From assembly GCA_965208395.1 (NCBI GenBank), contig CBDBON010000003.1, positions 372,001 to 436,000 on the forward strand: a stretch of DNA of 64,000 bases, written 5' to 3'. Of the stretch, positions 1 to 7,157 are shown one piece after another. Under the pieces are notes generated by a model that had not been told where the DNA came from, searched no databases, and saw only the letters and a list, made by a program, of their open reading frames with translations. The position numbers were made by a program, and so were the translations under genes. Source of the stretch: CBDBON01 sp965208395 (GTDB lineage: Bacteria > Chloroflexota > Dehalococcoidia > Lucifugimonadales > CBDBON01). Position 1 is the first letter of the stretch. Each line of letters opens with the position of its first letter.

Positions 1-102
1 GGCGTGTCTCCCTCACCCAGGCTGAACAGAGGCGTGTCTTCGGTAACCGGCAGGTGGTCTCTGTATGTGGTGAGAAGGCCTGAGTTCATTGGAGAGTGGT
101 GA
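1..102 (+). CDS. possible 3' end of a gene entering from outside the window
   Basis: Frame 1 is open from the first base to a TGA at 100-102 and encodes about 33 residues ending in RRPEFIGEW. I do not recognise the family, and so short an open stretch could be chance. The bases from 103 to about 200 show nothing else I can identify apart from the promoter upstream of the ribosome hibernation gene. Confidence 0.2.
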   Translation, partial: GVSPSPRLNRGVSSVTGRWSLYVVRRPEFIGEW

Positions 103-201
103 TGTCTATGGTATCAGCACATCCAACGCAGTCCAAGCGGTGCGGCAGGCTTCGATCCTAGCGGTGGCGCACGATAGGCGATTTGCCTCATCCGTCCTTA
201 C

Positions 202-231
202 TTGAAGCGGAACGTCGTCAGCCCCTAGAAT
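202..231 (+). promoter_or_regulatory. predicted sigma-70-type promoter of the hibernation factor gene
   Basis: A -35 box TTGAAG (202-207) and a -10 box TAGAAT (226-231) are separated by 18 bases. This would start transcription near 238, about 50 bases before the TTG start of the next gene. Both boxes match the consensus well, but the call is by eye. Confidence 0.5.
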
Positions 232-287
232 GAGTTTACAGGCCGAGTGTAGACCAAGGATCGTAGGAGGTCTGGGGAGGAGACTGA

Positions 288-674
288 TTGGACACGAGGA
301 TATACACCAAGGGAATAGGGCTGAACGCTCAGGCCGAGAGCTACATTCAAAGGAAGCTAAACCGACTCGGTCGTCATCTCCGTTCCATCTCAGACGCCAG
401 ACTGGACATCTCCCGGACTTCGTCACGGTCTCAGGACGAGCGAATCGTGGTACAGATGACCCTCGATACAGCTGGGCGCACACTTAGAGGTCAAGGAAAG
501 GGTATCAACTTGTTTGCAGCGATCGACGCTGTGGTGGACGCGATGGACCGGCAGGTTGAGACCTATAAGGGCAAGTACTACCGAAGTTCTCAAAGCAAGA
601 GAGCCGCCAGGGTCAATATCGACGCACTGTCGGGAACGATTGGCGAGGGTGGAGAGAAGTCGGACGAGCCTTGA
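288..674 (+). CDS. hpf: ribosome hibernation promoting factor, short form
   Basis: This 128-residue protein belongs to the HPF/YfiA (RaiA) family, which binds the 30S decoding region of idle ribosomes and promotes dimerisation or inactivation in slow growth. The N-terminus has the family beta-alpha pattern (IYTKGIGLNAQAESYIQRKL), and the middle carries the NLFAAIDAVVDAMDRQVETYKGK segment in two parts, NLFAAIDAVVDAMDRQ and VETYKGKY. It lacks the extra C-terminal dimerisation domain of long HPF. The start is TTG at 288, chosen because GGGGAGG lies just upstream at 274-280 and the family N-terminus begins there. The gene is followed after 46 bases by glyA on the same strand. Confidence 0.85.
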   Translation: MDTRIYTKGIGLNAQAESYIQRKLNRLGRHLRSISDARLDISRTSSRSQDERIVVQMTLDTAGRTLRGQGKGINLFAAIDAVVDAMDRQVETYKGKYYRSSQSKRAARVNIDALSGTIGEGGEKSDEP

Positions 675-720
675 AGAACTTCTACCCATTACTCGATTCA
701 GCAGACCACTGGAGCCCAGC

Positions 721-1962
721 ATGAATATGTTAGTGGAGAGCGATCCTGAGCTGTGGGCAGCTCTCCGCAGTGAGACAGAGCGGCAACAGCGTAACATCAA
801 CCTGATCGCCTCTGAGAATTTTGTCAGCGCTGCCGTGCTCGAGGCTCAAGGCTCGATCATGACCAACAAGTACGCCGAGGGCTACCCGGGCCGACGCTAC
901 TACGGTGGGTGCGAGTTCGTAGACGTTGCGGAGAGCTTGGCGATAGACAGGGCGAAGGATCTCTTCGGCGCCGAGCACGCCAACGTTCAGCCACACAGCG
1001 GCGCCCAGGCCAACATGGCGGCATACTTCGCGATGCTGAAACCGGGCGATACGGTCATGGGCATGAGCCTGGACCATGGAGGCCACCTTACTCATGGAAG
1101 TCACGTGAACTTCTCCTCGAAGTTGTACAGGTTTGTCCCGTACGGCGTCGACCGAGAGCTAGAGCTGATTGACTTCGATGAACTGGAGCATCTTGCCAAA
1201 GAGCACCGACCCAGGCTGATCGTCGCTGGCGCCACGGCCTATACCAGGACGATAGACTTCAGGCGCTTCCATCAGATAGCCGACGAGGTGGACGCTAAAC
1301 TGATGGTGGACATGGCCCACATTGCCGGCCTCATCGCTGGAGGTGCACACCCATCATGCGTTCCACATGCGGACGTCGTGACTTCGACCACGCACAAGAC
1401 TCTCAGGGGGCCCAGAGGAGGATTTATCCTATCCAAGTCAGAGATCGGCCGAGCGGTCGACAGGGCCGTCTTTCCTAACGCGCAGGGCGGTCCACTGATG
1501 CACACGATCGCGGCGAAGGCGGTTGCTTTCGGCGAGGCGGCGCGAACCGAGTTCGCATCCTACCAGAGGGATGTCGTCGCCAATGCGCGTGCACTGGCGG
1601 ATACGCTCGCCCATGGGGGCCTCCGGCTAGTATCCGGAGGCACCGACAACCACATGGTGCTGGTCGATCTCACATCACTGGGGCTCACAGGCCGCCAGTC
1701 GGAGGAGGCACTGGGTGGAGTCGACATCGTCGTGAATCGTAATGCAATCCCATACGACCCGAAGCCTCCTCGGGTCGCCAGCGGTCTCAGGCTGGGCAGT
1801 CCGTCGGTCACGAGCCGCGGATTCGGAGCCGAGGAGATGAGGCAGGTCGGTCGCCTGATCCTGAGAACCCTATTGAACATCGGAGACTCGGGCGTCGAGC
1901 GTGAAGTACGCGACGAGGTACACACCCTAACCGAGAGGTTCCCCGCTCCAGGCTTGGGATAA
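721..1962 (+). CDS. glyA: serine hydroxymethyltransferase
   Basis: This PLP enzyme interconverts serine and glycine with tetrahydrofolate, supplying one-carbon units in the cytosol. The 413-residue product has the standard SHMT landmarks: NLIASENFVS, TNKYAEGYPGRRYYGG, the NVQPHSGAQANMA region, DMAHIAGLIA and the PLP-binding lysine in STTHKTLRGPRGG (about residue 226). The ATG at 721 is preferred over more upstream in-frame starts because it is preceded by TGGAGC and gives the normal N-terminus MNMLVESDPELW; the frame further upstream overlaps the hibernation factor gene. Length is typical for bacteria. Confidence 0.96.
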   Translation: MNMLVESDPELWAALRSETERQQRNINLIASENFVSAAVLEAQGSIMTNKYAEGYPGRRYYGGCEFVDVAESLAIDRAKDLFGAEHANVQPHSGAQANMAAYFAMLKPGDTVMGMSLDHGGHLTHGSHVNFSSKLYRFVPYGVDRELELIDFDELEHLAKEHRPRLIVAGATAYTRTIDFRRFHQIADEVDAKLMVDMAHIAGLIAGGAHPSCVPHADVVTSTTHKTLRGPRGGFILSKSEIGRAVDRAVFPNAQGGPLMHTIAAKAVAFGEAARTEFASYQRDVVANARALADTLAHGGLRLVSGGTDNHMVLVDLTSLGLTGRQSEEALGGVDIVVNRNAIPYDPKPPRVASGLRLGSPSVTSRGFGAEEMRQVGRLILRTLLNIGDSGVEREVRDEVHTLTERFPAPGLG

Positions 1963-2111
1963 TCTCAAACCGGACCAGCCTGTCGACGAATCCCAGGTAC
2001 TTATTGGGCTGCTTGACCCTGAGCGAGTGTCATCCTCATAATGTAGCCGAACCGGCAGATGAGCCGCCCCAAGGCCGTGGACCGGCCCCAGAACAGCGAG
2101 AGGTAATCTCC

Positions 2112-2906
2112 ATGCAGATAGCTACCGCACCGACAACCCCGGAAGAAGTCAGGAGTCTCATACGTGGAGGCAGATTCGTCCGACCCACTGGAGGCGTCGC
2201 GCCCGGCCACGTTCAGGCTAACCTTGCGGTTCTGCCGCGAGACGCCGCTTTCGATTTCCTGCTCTTCTGCCAACGCAATCCAAAACCGTGCCCGCTGTTG
2301 GAGGTCGTGGAGGCTGGCTCTACGGAGCCGAAGTCAATGGCGCCGGGTTCCGATCTGAGAACCGACTTGGGACTGTACAGGGTCTACGAGTACGGTGAGA
2401 TGGTGGCAGAGGTAGAGGACGTCTCGGAGTTCTGGCGCGACGACATGGTCTCCTTCCTCCTTGGATGTAGCTTCTCGTTCGAAGCTGCACTCATCGAGGC
2501 TGGAATCTCTCTACCCCATATCGAACGCTGCTCGAACGTATCCATGTTCATCACCAACATAGAGACCACTCCGGCAGGCATCTTCTCAGGGCCGATGGTA
2601 GTCTCGATGAGGGCGGTCCCAAGAGACAAGCTCGTCAGAGCCGTCCAGGTCACATCGCGCTTCCCGTCGGTGCACGGAGCCCCCGTACACATCGGGGACC
2701 CCGAAGCGATCGGAATACGAGATGTGACTACGCCGGACCTGGGTGACCCGACCGACTTCAATGACGACGATGTCCCGGTCTTCTGGGCATGCGGGGTGAC
2801 GCCTCAGGCCGTCGCGATGAGCTCCAAGCCGCCAATTATGATCACCCACTCGCCGGGCCATATGTTCATCACCGACAGACGAGATGCCGATGTCGCCGTC
2901 CTCTAG
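2112..2906 (+). CDS. DUF1445 / D-glutamate cyclase N-terminal-type protein
   Basis: The 264-residue product belongs to the DUF1445 (UPF0317, 'putative hydro-lyase') family. Recognisable segments are RSLIRGGRFVRPTGGVAPGH, LLFCQRNPKPCPLLEV, the FLLGCSFSFEAALIEAGI block, the MVVSMRAVPRDK strand and the ending ITHSPGHMFITD. In vertebrate mitochondrial D-glutamate cyclase (DGLUCY) this domain is fused to a DUF4392 domain; here the DUF4392 partner is the very next gene, 16 bases downstream. The ATG at 2112 follows GAGAGG and fits the family N-terminus. The combination suggests conversion of D-glutamate to 5-oxo-D-proline, but the activity of the bacterial pair is inferred. Confidence 0.85.
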   Translation: MQIATAPTTPEEVRSLIRGGRFVRPTGGVAPGHVQANLAVLPRDAAFDFLLFCQRNPKPCPLLEVVEAGSTEPKSMAPGSDLRTDLGLYRVYEYGEMVAEVEDVSEFWRDDMVSFLLGCSFSFEAALIEAGISLPHIERCSNVSMFITNIETTPAGIFSGPMVVSMRAVPRDKLVRAVQVTSRFPSVHGAPVHIGDPEAIGIRDVTTPDLGDPTDFNDDDVPVFWACGVTPQAVAMSSKPPIMITHSPGHMFITDRRDADVAVL

Positions 2907-2922
2907 CCGGTCTGACTAGCCA

Positions 2923-3783
2923 ATGCCCACGAACCAGTCGATCGAAGACATCATCCTTGATCGGGATCGGAGAGGACTCTCCAAGCTTAGGGAACATCTG
3001 CCGGCCGACTTTTGCGATCAGGCCGCGTCTCTGGTGCTGCGGCGTCCGGGAACAGTGCTCATAGTAACCGGCTTCTACATTCTCGCAGGGGGAGGTGCTG
3101 AGACGGACGGTCCTCCCGGCGCGATAGCGATCGGCAATGCATTACGGTCCCTGGGTTACAACGTCGTATACGTTACCGACAGATACACCGTGCCGTTTCT
3201 GGAGGGACATGACGCACCTGTAGTCGACTTCCCCATCACGGATGACGAGTCCAGTAGGCGATTCGCCGCGGAGCTCTTGGGCCGACTCGCCCCCTCCCTA
3301 CTCATCGCCATAGAGCGGTGCGGTCCTACACACGAGTCGCTGTATAGGAATATGCACGGGCAGGACATCTCTCAGTACAACGCCCGGATCGATCATCTCT
3401 TCAACGACTTCCCGTACAGTGTAGGCATCGGTGACGGTGGCAATGAGATCGGCATGGGCATTCTGAAGGACGAGATACCTGAGATCCCAACTCTCGTGAA
3501 GCTGCCTTGTGTCACATTCACGACACAGTTGATAGTGACCAGCGTATCCAACTGGGGAGGTTACGGACTCGTCGCCGCGATCTCCAGACGGACCGGAAGG
3601 AACCTTCTGCCGACGGTCGAGAGAGAAGAGCAACTCATCAAGTCCATGGTGGACATGGGGGCAGTAGACGGGTTCACCAACAAGCCCGAGTACAAGGTAG
3701 ATGGCTTTCCGTTGGAGGAGAACAGCATAACTCTCGCGAGGCTGCGCGAACTGCTAGCTACCGATGGGATAGCCGGAGGCTGA
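2923..3783 (+). CDS. DUF4392 / D-glutamate cyclase C-terminal-type protein
   Basis: The 286-residue protein matches DUF4392, the catalytic C-terminal domain of eukaryotic D-glutamate cyclase. Landmarks are VLIVTGFYI near residue 45, ETDGPPGAIAIGNALRSLGY, the LIAIERCGPTHESLYRNMHG stretch, IGDGGNEIGMG and the SNWGGYGL segment. It is co-directional with the DUF1445 gene and the two probably form one operon and one two-subunit enzyme acting on D-glutamate, for example from peptidoglycan or detrital D-amino acids. Upstream glyA may share the transcript. A strong hairpin follows 27 bases after the stop codon. Confidence 0.85.
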   Translation: MPTNQSIEDIILDRDRRGLSKLREHLPADFCDQAASLVLRRPGTVLIVTGFYILAGGGAETDGPPGAIAIGNALRSLGYNVVYVTDRYTVPFLEGHDAPVVDFPITDDESSRRFAAELLGRLAPSLLIAIERCGPTHESLYRNMHGQDISQYNARIDHLFNDFPYSVGIGDGGNEIGMGILKDEIPEIPTLVKLPCVTFTTQLIVTSVSNWGGYGLVAAISRRTGRNLLPTVEREEQLIKSMVDMGAVDGFTNKPEYKVDGFPLEENSITLARLRELLATDGIAGG

Positions 3784-3810
3784 ATAGCCGGACACATCGG
3801 GAGGTGGACC

Positions 3811-3843
3811 ATAGAGGGAAGGAACAGACAGCCTTCCCTCTAT
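3811..3843. terminator. bidirectional hairpin terminator between convergent genes
   Basis: A perfect 12-bp inverted repeat (ATAGAGGGAAGG at 3811-3822 and its complement at 3832-3843) encloses a 9-base loop. It lies between the ends of the convergent D-glutamate cyclase and coiled-coil genes. No long T tract follows on either side, so its strength as an intrinsic terminator is uncertain. Confidence 0.7.
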
Positions 3844-3876
3844 CTCTGTAGAAGGTTCCAGAGTCAGCCTGGTAGT

Positions 3877-4485
3877 CTATGCAGGCACTCCCGCGCCGTT
3901 CTTCTCCGTAGCCCCGTTACGGACCTCTCCTCTGAACTCCTCGCCTGCTCGGAGCGCGTCAATTCCCTTGCGGATCTGAGCCAACGACTCCGCAAGCTGC
4001 TCTTCGAGGTTGGAGAGGACTTCACGGGCGTATGCGTCGGCTCCGTTGCGTCGGTTCCCAGCCAGCGACTCTGACTCCGACTGAATTTCGTAAGCCCGCC
4101 GCTGCGTGTCCTGGAGAATGAGCGCACTCTCCATCATCGCCTCGTCCTTGATCTGCTGCGCCTTTGCCTCCGCGGCCCTGACGATCTCCGTGTCGTCGAC
4201 CTTCAGATGGTGCTCCTCTTGAGCAACCGTTCGTATCTCATGTACCTCTCGCGCAGCGTCGTCACGAATGCGCTGAGCTTCGAGATATGCTTGATTGACG
4301 ATGCTCTCCTTCTGACGGAGAATTTCCTGTGCCTCCTGGATATTGGCCGGCACCGCTCTGCGCAGCTCGTCGCCCAGCATGACCAACTGATCAATGTCGA
4401 CCAACACCTTCTTCCTGAACCCGGGGACTCTTACCCCTGTCTGGACCAGAGACTCTAGCTCCTCCGTTACCTGCAGGATATCCAT
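3877..4485 (-). CDS. coiled-coil protein, DivIVA/AtpF-like
   Basis: This 202-residue, charged protein is almost entirely predicted helix. The first 40 residues (LQVTEELESLVQTGVRVPGF, then KVLVDIDQLVMLGDELRRAVP) look like a compact N-terminal domain; residues about 45-150 carry heptad-like runs rich in E, K, A and R, as in DivIVA-like or ATP synthase b-like coiled coils. It lacks a membrane segment. The start is firm: ATG at 4485 sits behind AAGGAGGTG, a near-perfect ribosome binding site. It follows rsmD and coaD on the same strand, a neighbourhood I expect for Chloroflexota, and may have a cell-envelope or scaffold role. Function unknown. Confidence 0.75.
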   Translation of the reverse strand: MDILQVTEELESLVQTGVRVPGFRKKVLVDIDQLVMLGDELRRAVPANIQEAQEILRQKESIVNQAYLEAQRIRDDAAREVHEIRTVAQEEHHLKVDDTEIVRAAEAKAQQIKDEAMMESALILQDTQRRAYEIQSESESLAGNRRNGADAYAREVLSNLEEQLAESLAQIRKGIDALRAGEEFRGEVRNGATEKNGAGVPA

Positions 4486-4528
4486 GACACCTCCTTGTCG
4501 TGCCGGATTAGACTGCCGACCTTCTTAC

Positions 4529-5008
4529 CTATCTGTCTGCCTTACGCCTCAGCGCCGAGGCCACGGACGGGGGCACGAGGCTGCTAACCTCTCCTCCGAG
4601 TATGAAGACCTCTTTGATTCGACTTGAGTAGACGAACTGGTACTCCAAGGCACTCATCATGCAAACGACGTCAATGTCCGGGGCCTGATTCCGCCACATC
4701 AACGCCATCTCAAACTCCTGTTCGAAGTCGAATCCAGCTCTAAGGCCCCTCACGATGAACTCGGCGCCTGCCTTCCGAGCAAACGACGGAGCTAGGCCGA
4801 TGAACGGTACTACCCTGATATTCGATGTGCCGGCTACCGACTCCGAGAAGAGTTCTACCCGCTCATCTGTCGTGAACATCAGCCTCTTCGGCGGGACGTC
4901 GTACACAGCCACGATCAACTCGTCGAACACCTTCGAAGCCCTTTTCGCGACATCTACATGGCCGTTGTGCACCGGATCGAAGCTCCCCGGGTAGATAGCT
5001 TTAGCCAT
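4529..5008 (-). CDS. coaD: phosphopantetheine adenylyltransferase
   Basis: CoaD transfers AMP from ATP to 4'-phosphopantetheine, the penultimate step of coenzyme A synthesis. The 159-residue product has the nucleotidyltransferase motif GSFDPVHNGH near the N-terminus, the RGLRAGFDFEQEFEMALMWR block that binds substrate, and the late YSSRIKEV segment in place of the commoner ISSTLVRE. Its length is typical. It overlaps the end of rsmD by 8 bases, a widespread rsmD-coaD arrangement, and a coiled-coil gene follows. Confidence 0.95.
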   Translation of the reverse strand: MAKAIYPGSFDPVHNGHVDVAKRASKVFDELIVAVYDVPPKRLMFTTDERVELFSESVAGTSNIRVVPFIGLAPSFARKAGAEFIVRGLRAGFDFEQEFEMALMWRNQAPDIDVVCMMSALEYQFVYSSRIKEVFILGGEVSSLVPPSVASALRRKADR

Positions 5009-5561
5009 TGCTACCTACCTGGTAGACCGTAATCGAAGTATCGCCATATCTCCGGTTGTCTGCCTTCATCAGTATGTTGTACTGTGGAGAAAGTTCAGTG
5101 ACGTGGCTGTGCTCGGCAATCACGATCCCGTCAGAGTTAACGACCCCCTGCCTGTTCAGGCTATTCATCAGACTATCCCACTCCTGTAGCTGATACGGCG
5201 GATCCGCAAACACCAAGTCATAGCCTCCCGGGAGGCTGGCTATGACCTTCATAACTCTCCCGGTGAATACCTTCGTCTGGCCCTCTAGATCCATGCTCCT
5301 CAGGTTCTCGCGTATCTCGCTAGACCGTCTCGGTTCAACCTCAACCAGATCAGCGTATCGCGCACCTCTGCTGATCGCTTCCATGGCCATAACCCCGGTG
5401 CCGGCATATAGGTCCAGCACCCTCGCTCCTTCCAGAGCATCCAAACCGATAATCGAAAATATGGCGTTTCGAACTCGTTCGGCCGTCGGCCTCAGATCAC
5501 CGCCTCGCCGCGAACGTATCTGCCGGCCTCGATACCGTCCACCCGATATCCGCACACGCAT
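5001..5561 (-). CDS. rsmD: 16S rRNA (guanine-966-N2)-methyltransferase
   Basis: RsmD methylates G966 of 16S rRNA in the small subunit using S-adenosylmethionine. The 186-residue product begins MRVRISGGRYRGRQI, has RPTAERVRNAIFSII, the SAM-binding LDLYAGTGVMAMEAISRGA motif and the catalytic FADPPY tetrad of N6/N2 methyltransferases. It ends inside coaD with an 8-base overlap, so the two are translationally coupled. The gene starts about 240 bases from the divergently transcribed DsbA-like gene. Confidence 0.95.
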   Translation of the reverse strand: MRVRISGGRYRGRQIRSRRGGDLRPTAERVRNAIFSIIGLDALEGARVLDLYAGTGVMAMEAISRGARYADLVEVEPRRSSEIRENLRSMDLEGQTKVFTGRVMKVIASLPGGYDLVFADPPYQLQEWDSLMNSLNRQGVVNSDGIVIAEHSHVTELSPQYNILMKADNRRYGDTSITVYQVGSNG

Positions 5562-5673
5562 ATGAAAGCCATACGCCTTCCCATGTCCTCTACAACCAGA
5601 CGCCGTCCGCGAAGCCTAAGACTGCCGATGAATGCTAGCACGATAGATTTGGACGTGAAAGCAGAAAATAGTG

Positions 5674-5690
5674 CTTTTTCTAAGAAAAAG
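5674..5690. other. small AT-rich inverted repeat in the rsmD / DsbA-like divergent region
   Basis: CTTTTTC (5674-5680) and GAAAAAG (5684-5690) flank a TAA loop. It lies in the 243-base divergent region between rsmD and the DsbA-like gene, which is clearly more AT-rich than its surroundings. It could be a regulatory site or a weak hairpin; nothing else was found in the region apart from the promoter at 5718-5746. Confidence 0.3.
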
Positions 5691-5717
5691 ACCGGAATAG
5701 TATAAGACTTCATACCG

Positions 5718-5746
5718 TTGGCGACTCTGACAGCTTCTGATATATT
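5718..5746 (+). promoter_or_regulatory. predicted promoter of the DsbA-like gene
   Basis: A -35 box TTGGCG (5718-5723) and a -10 box TATATT (5741-5746) are separated by exactly 17 bases. Transcription would begin near 5753, about 50 bases before the ATG at 5805. This supports translation beginning upstream of the in-frame UGA instead of at the later GTG codon. Confidence 0.55.
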
Positions 5747-5804
5747 ACCGGCACCCGATTGGTAGCCTGTCTGACTTACAGCAAGCCCCGAAGGAGTGTA
5801 CGCC

Positions 5805-6437
5805 ATGGCCCGAGTCCAGATTGATATCTACGCCGACTACGCCTGACCGTTCGTCTACAATGCAGCCGTGTGGCTGGATAGAGTGGAGAAGAGCGGACAG
5901 TACGACCTCGACATCAGATGGAAGAACTTCCAGCTTCAGCAGGCTAACAGCAAGGGCTCCGAGCGGAAGGTCTGGGACTTGCCTGACCGGAGCGAAACTC
6001 GCTCGATGGTGGCGGCAGTCGCTGGAGAGGCCGCATTGCGCCAGGGCAGGGTGGCACACTCCAAGTTTCACCTAGCCCTTCTAACCGCACGACACGGGCC
6101 GGGAGCGCGAGCCGCATTGAACGACGAAGAGGTAGTTGCCGGCATCGCAGCAGATGTCGGCCTAGACGAGACCAAGTTCAGAGAAGACATGAAGAACGAA
6201 ACTCTGACACGTAACATTGAGCTCGACCATACCGAGGCGGTGGAACGGCACGGAATCTTCGGAACCCCGACTTTCGTATTCGACAACGGTCATTCCGTAT
6301 ACCTCAAGAGCTTCGTCCCTCCAGAAGAGGAGTCCGTGGCCTTTTTCGGGCACTTCCTGGGAATGATGCGCGACATGCCTTTCGTCGGCGAACTCAAGCG
6401 ACCCCAGCCGCCGTGGCCAAAGGGCGCCGTTGGCTAG
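5805..6437 (+). CDS. DsbA/FrnE-family thioredoxin-fold protein with in-frame UGA (candidate selenoprotein)
   Basis: Translation from ATG 5805 gives MARVQIDIYADYA, then an in-frame TGA (5844-5846, codon 14), then PFVYNAAVWLDRVEKSG and an uninterrupted frame to TAG at 6435-6437, 210 residues in all. In the DsbA/FrnE family this site reads D-[FY]-x-C-P-[FW]-x-Y, so UGA replaces exactly the first, nucleophilic cysteine of the CxxC position, and the second cysteine is valine. The cis-proline motif GIFGTPT (proline near residue 155) confirms the thioredoxin fold. AAGGAG lies just before the ATG (5791-5796). A SECIS-like hairpin follows the UGA. Starting at GTG 5868 instead would remove the first beta strand and active site. 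Best explanation: a selenocysteine oxidoreductase. Alternatives are a nonsense mutation or sequencing error (TGC or TGT to TGA). The rnc start overlaps its end. Confidence 0.75.
5854..5882 (+). promoter_or_regulatory. candidate bacterial SECIS element
   Basis: CAGCC (5863-5867) pairs with GGCTG (5872-5876) around the tetraloop GTGT (5868-5871). Below it TCTA (5854-5857) pairs with TAGA (5879-5882), leaving an asymmetric internal bulge. The apical loop starts 21 bases after the UGA at 5844-5846 and its first base is G. These features meet the published bacterial SECIS criteria: loop 16-37 bases downstream, a short stem, and a G among the first two loop bases. A thermodynamic fold was not run. 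Confidence 0.6.
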
Positions 6438-7137
6438 GCATTCGGCGGACAGCCCGGCGCCCGCAGTGGAAGATCTGTACGAATCGTTTGGGGATCAGTC
6501 CCTGCTACGACTGGCGTTCACCCATGGCTCATACTCCAATGAACACCCGGACACCTCACCCGAGTCGAACGAACGACTCGAATTTTTGGGTGACGCTCTG
6601 GTTGGACTGGTGCTCGCGGAGGAGATATACAGGCGCTGTCCCCGTCTGCAGGAGGGACAACTAACCGCGATCAGGTCCAGCCTCGCCCGCGGCGACACCC
6701 TGGCCCACGCAGCCGACAATCTCGGCTTGGGTGAGCGTCTGTTGATGGGAAAGGGCGAGGCAGCGAGTGGAGGACGCCACCGCCTATCTAACCTAGCCGC
6801 TGCGTTCGAGGCTCTTGTCGGTGCTCTGTTCCTTGATCAGGGATATCTTGCTGCGCGTGCGTTTGTCGTGGAGATACTCACGGACGAGCTATCTGGCGCC
6901 GTAGAACGCCCGGTGTTCAAGGACGCCAAGTCGCTCCTGCAAGAGCTGGCCCAGGGCAGAGGACAAGGCCTCCCCGTCTACCGTGTGAACCAAACGTCCG
7001 GAGAGCACGACCCTGAGCGGTTCGAGGCTGAGGCGGTGGTGTCCGGGCAGGTGGCGGGCCGTGGTGTCGGCAGACGGAAGGCTCTGGCTGAGCAGGCGGC
7101 GGCCGATGACGCTCTGGAACGACTCATCGGAAGTTGA
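6430..7137 (+). CDS. rnc: ribonuclease III
   Basis: RNase III cleaves double-stranded RNA in rRNA and mRNA processing. The 235-residue protein has the catalytic signature NERLEFLGDALVGLV at about residues 48-60, the second metal-site helix AFEALVGALFLDQGY, and a C-terminal double-stranded RNA binding domain from about residue 165 (KSLLQELAQGRG to RKALAEQAAADDALERL). The TTG at 6430 overlaps the stop of the DsbA-like gene by 8 bases and suggests coupling; GTG at 6466 is an alternative start. The gene is convergent with mutS. Confidence 0.93.
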   Translation: MARHSADSPAPAVEDLYESFGDQSLLRLAFTHGSYSNEHPDTSPESNERLEFLGDALVGLVLAEEIYRRCPRLQEGQLTAIRSSLARGDTLAHAADNLGLGERLLMGKGEAASGGRHRLSNLAAAFEALVGALFLDQGYLAARAFVVEILTDELSGAVERPVFKDAKSLLQELAQGRGQGLPVYRVNQTSGEHDPERFEAEAVVSGQVAGRGVGRRKALAEQAAADDALERLIGS

Positions 7138-7157
7138 GTCCATCCTGGACCGGTCAG

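Noticed and set aside
1..287. tRNA or other structured RNA gene in the left end
   Set aside because: No cloverleaf-type arms or acceptor stem with a T-loop could be read; only the promoter of the hibernation factor and a partial open frame are visible.
5492..5806. A 104-codon minus-strand frame covering the rsmD start and its upstream region
   Set aside because: It overlaps the rsmD N-terminus in a different frame, has no recognisable motif, and the region contains a promoter in the other direction.
5868..6437. A DsbA-like protein starting at GTG 5868 after the UGA
   Set aside because: This would omit the first beta strand and active-site region, and the GTG lies in the loop of the SECIS-like hairpin without a ribosome site; the promoter and AAGGAG fit ATG 5805.
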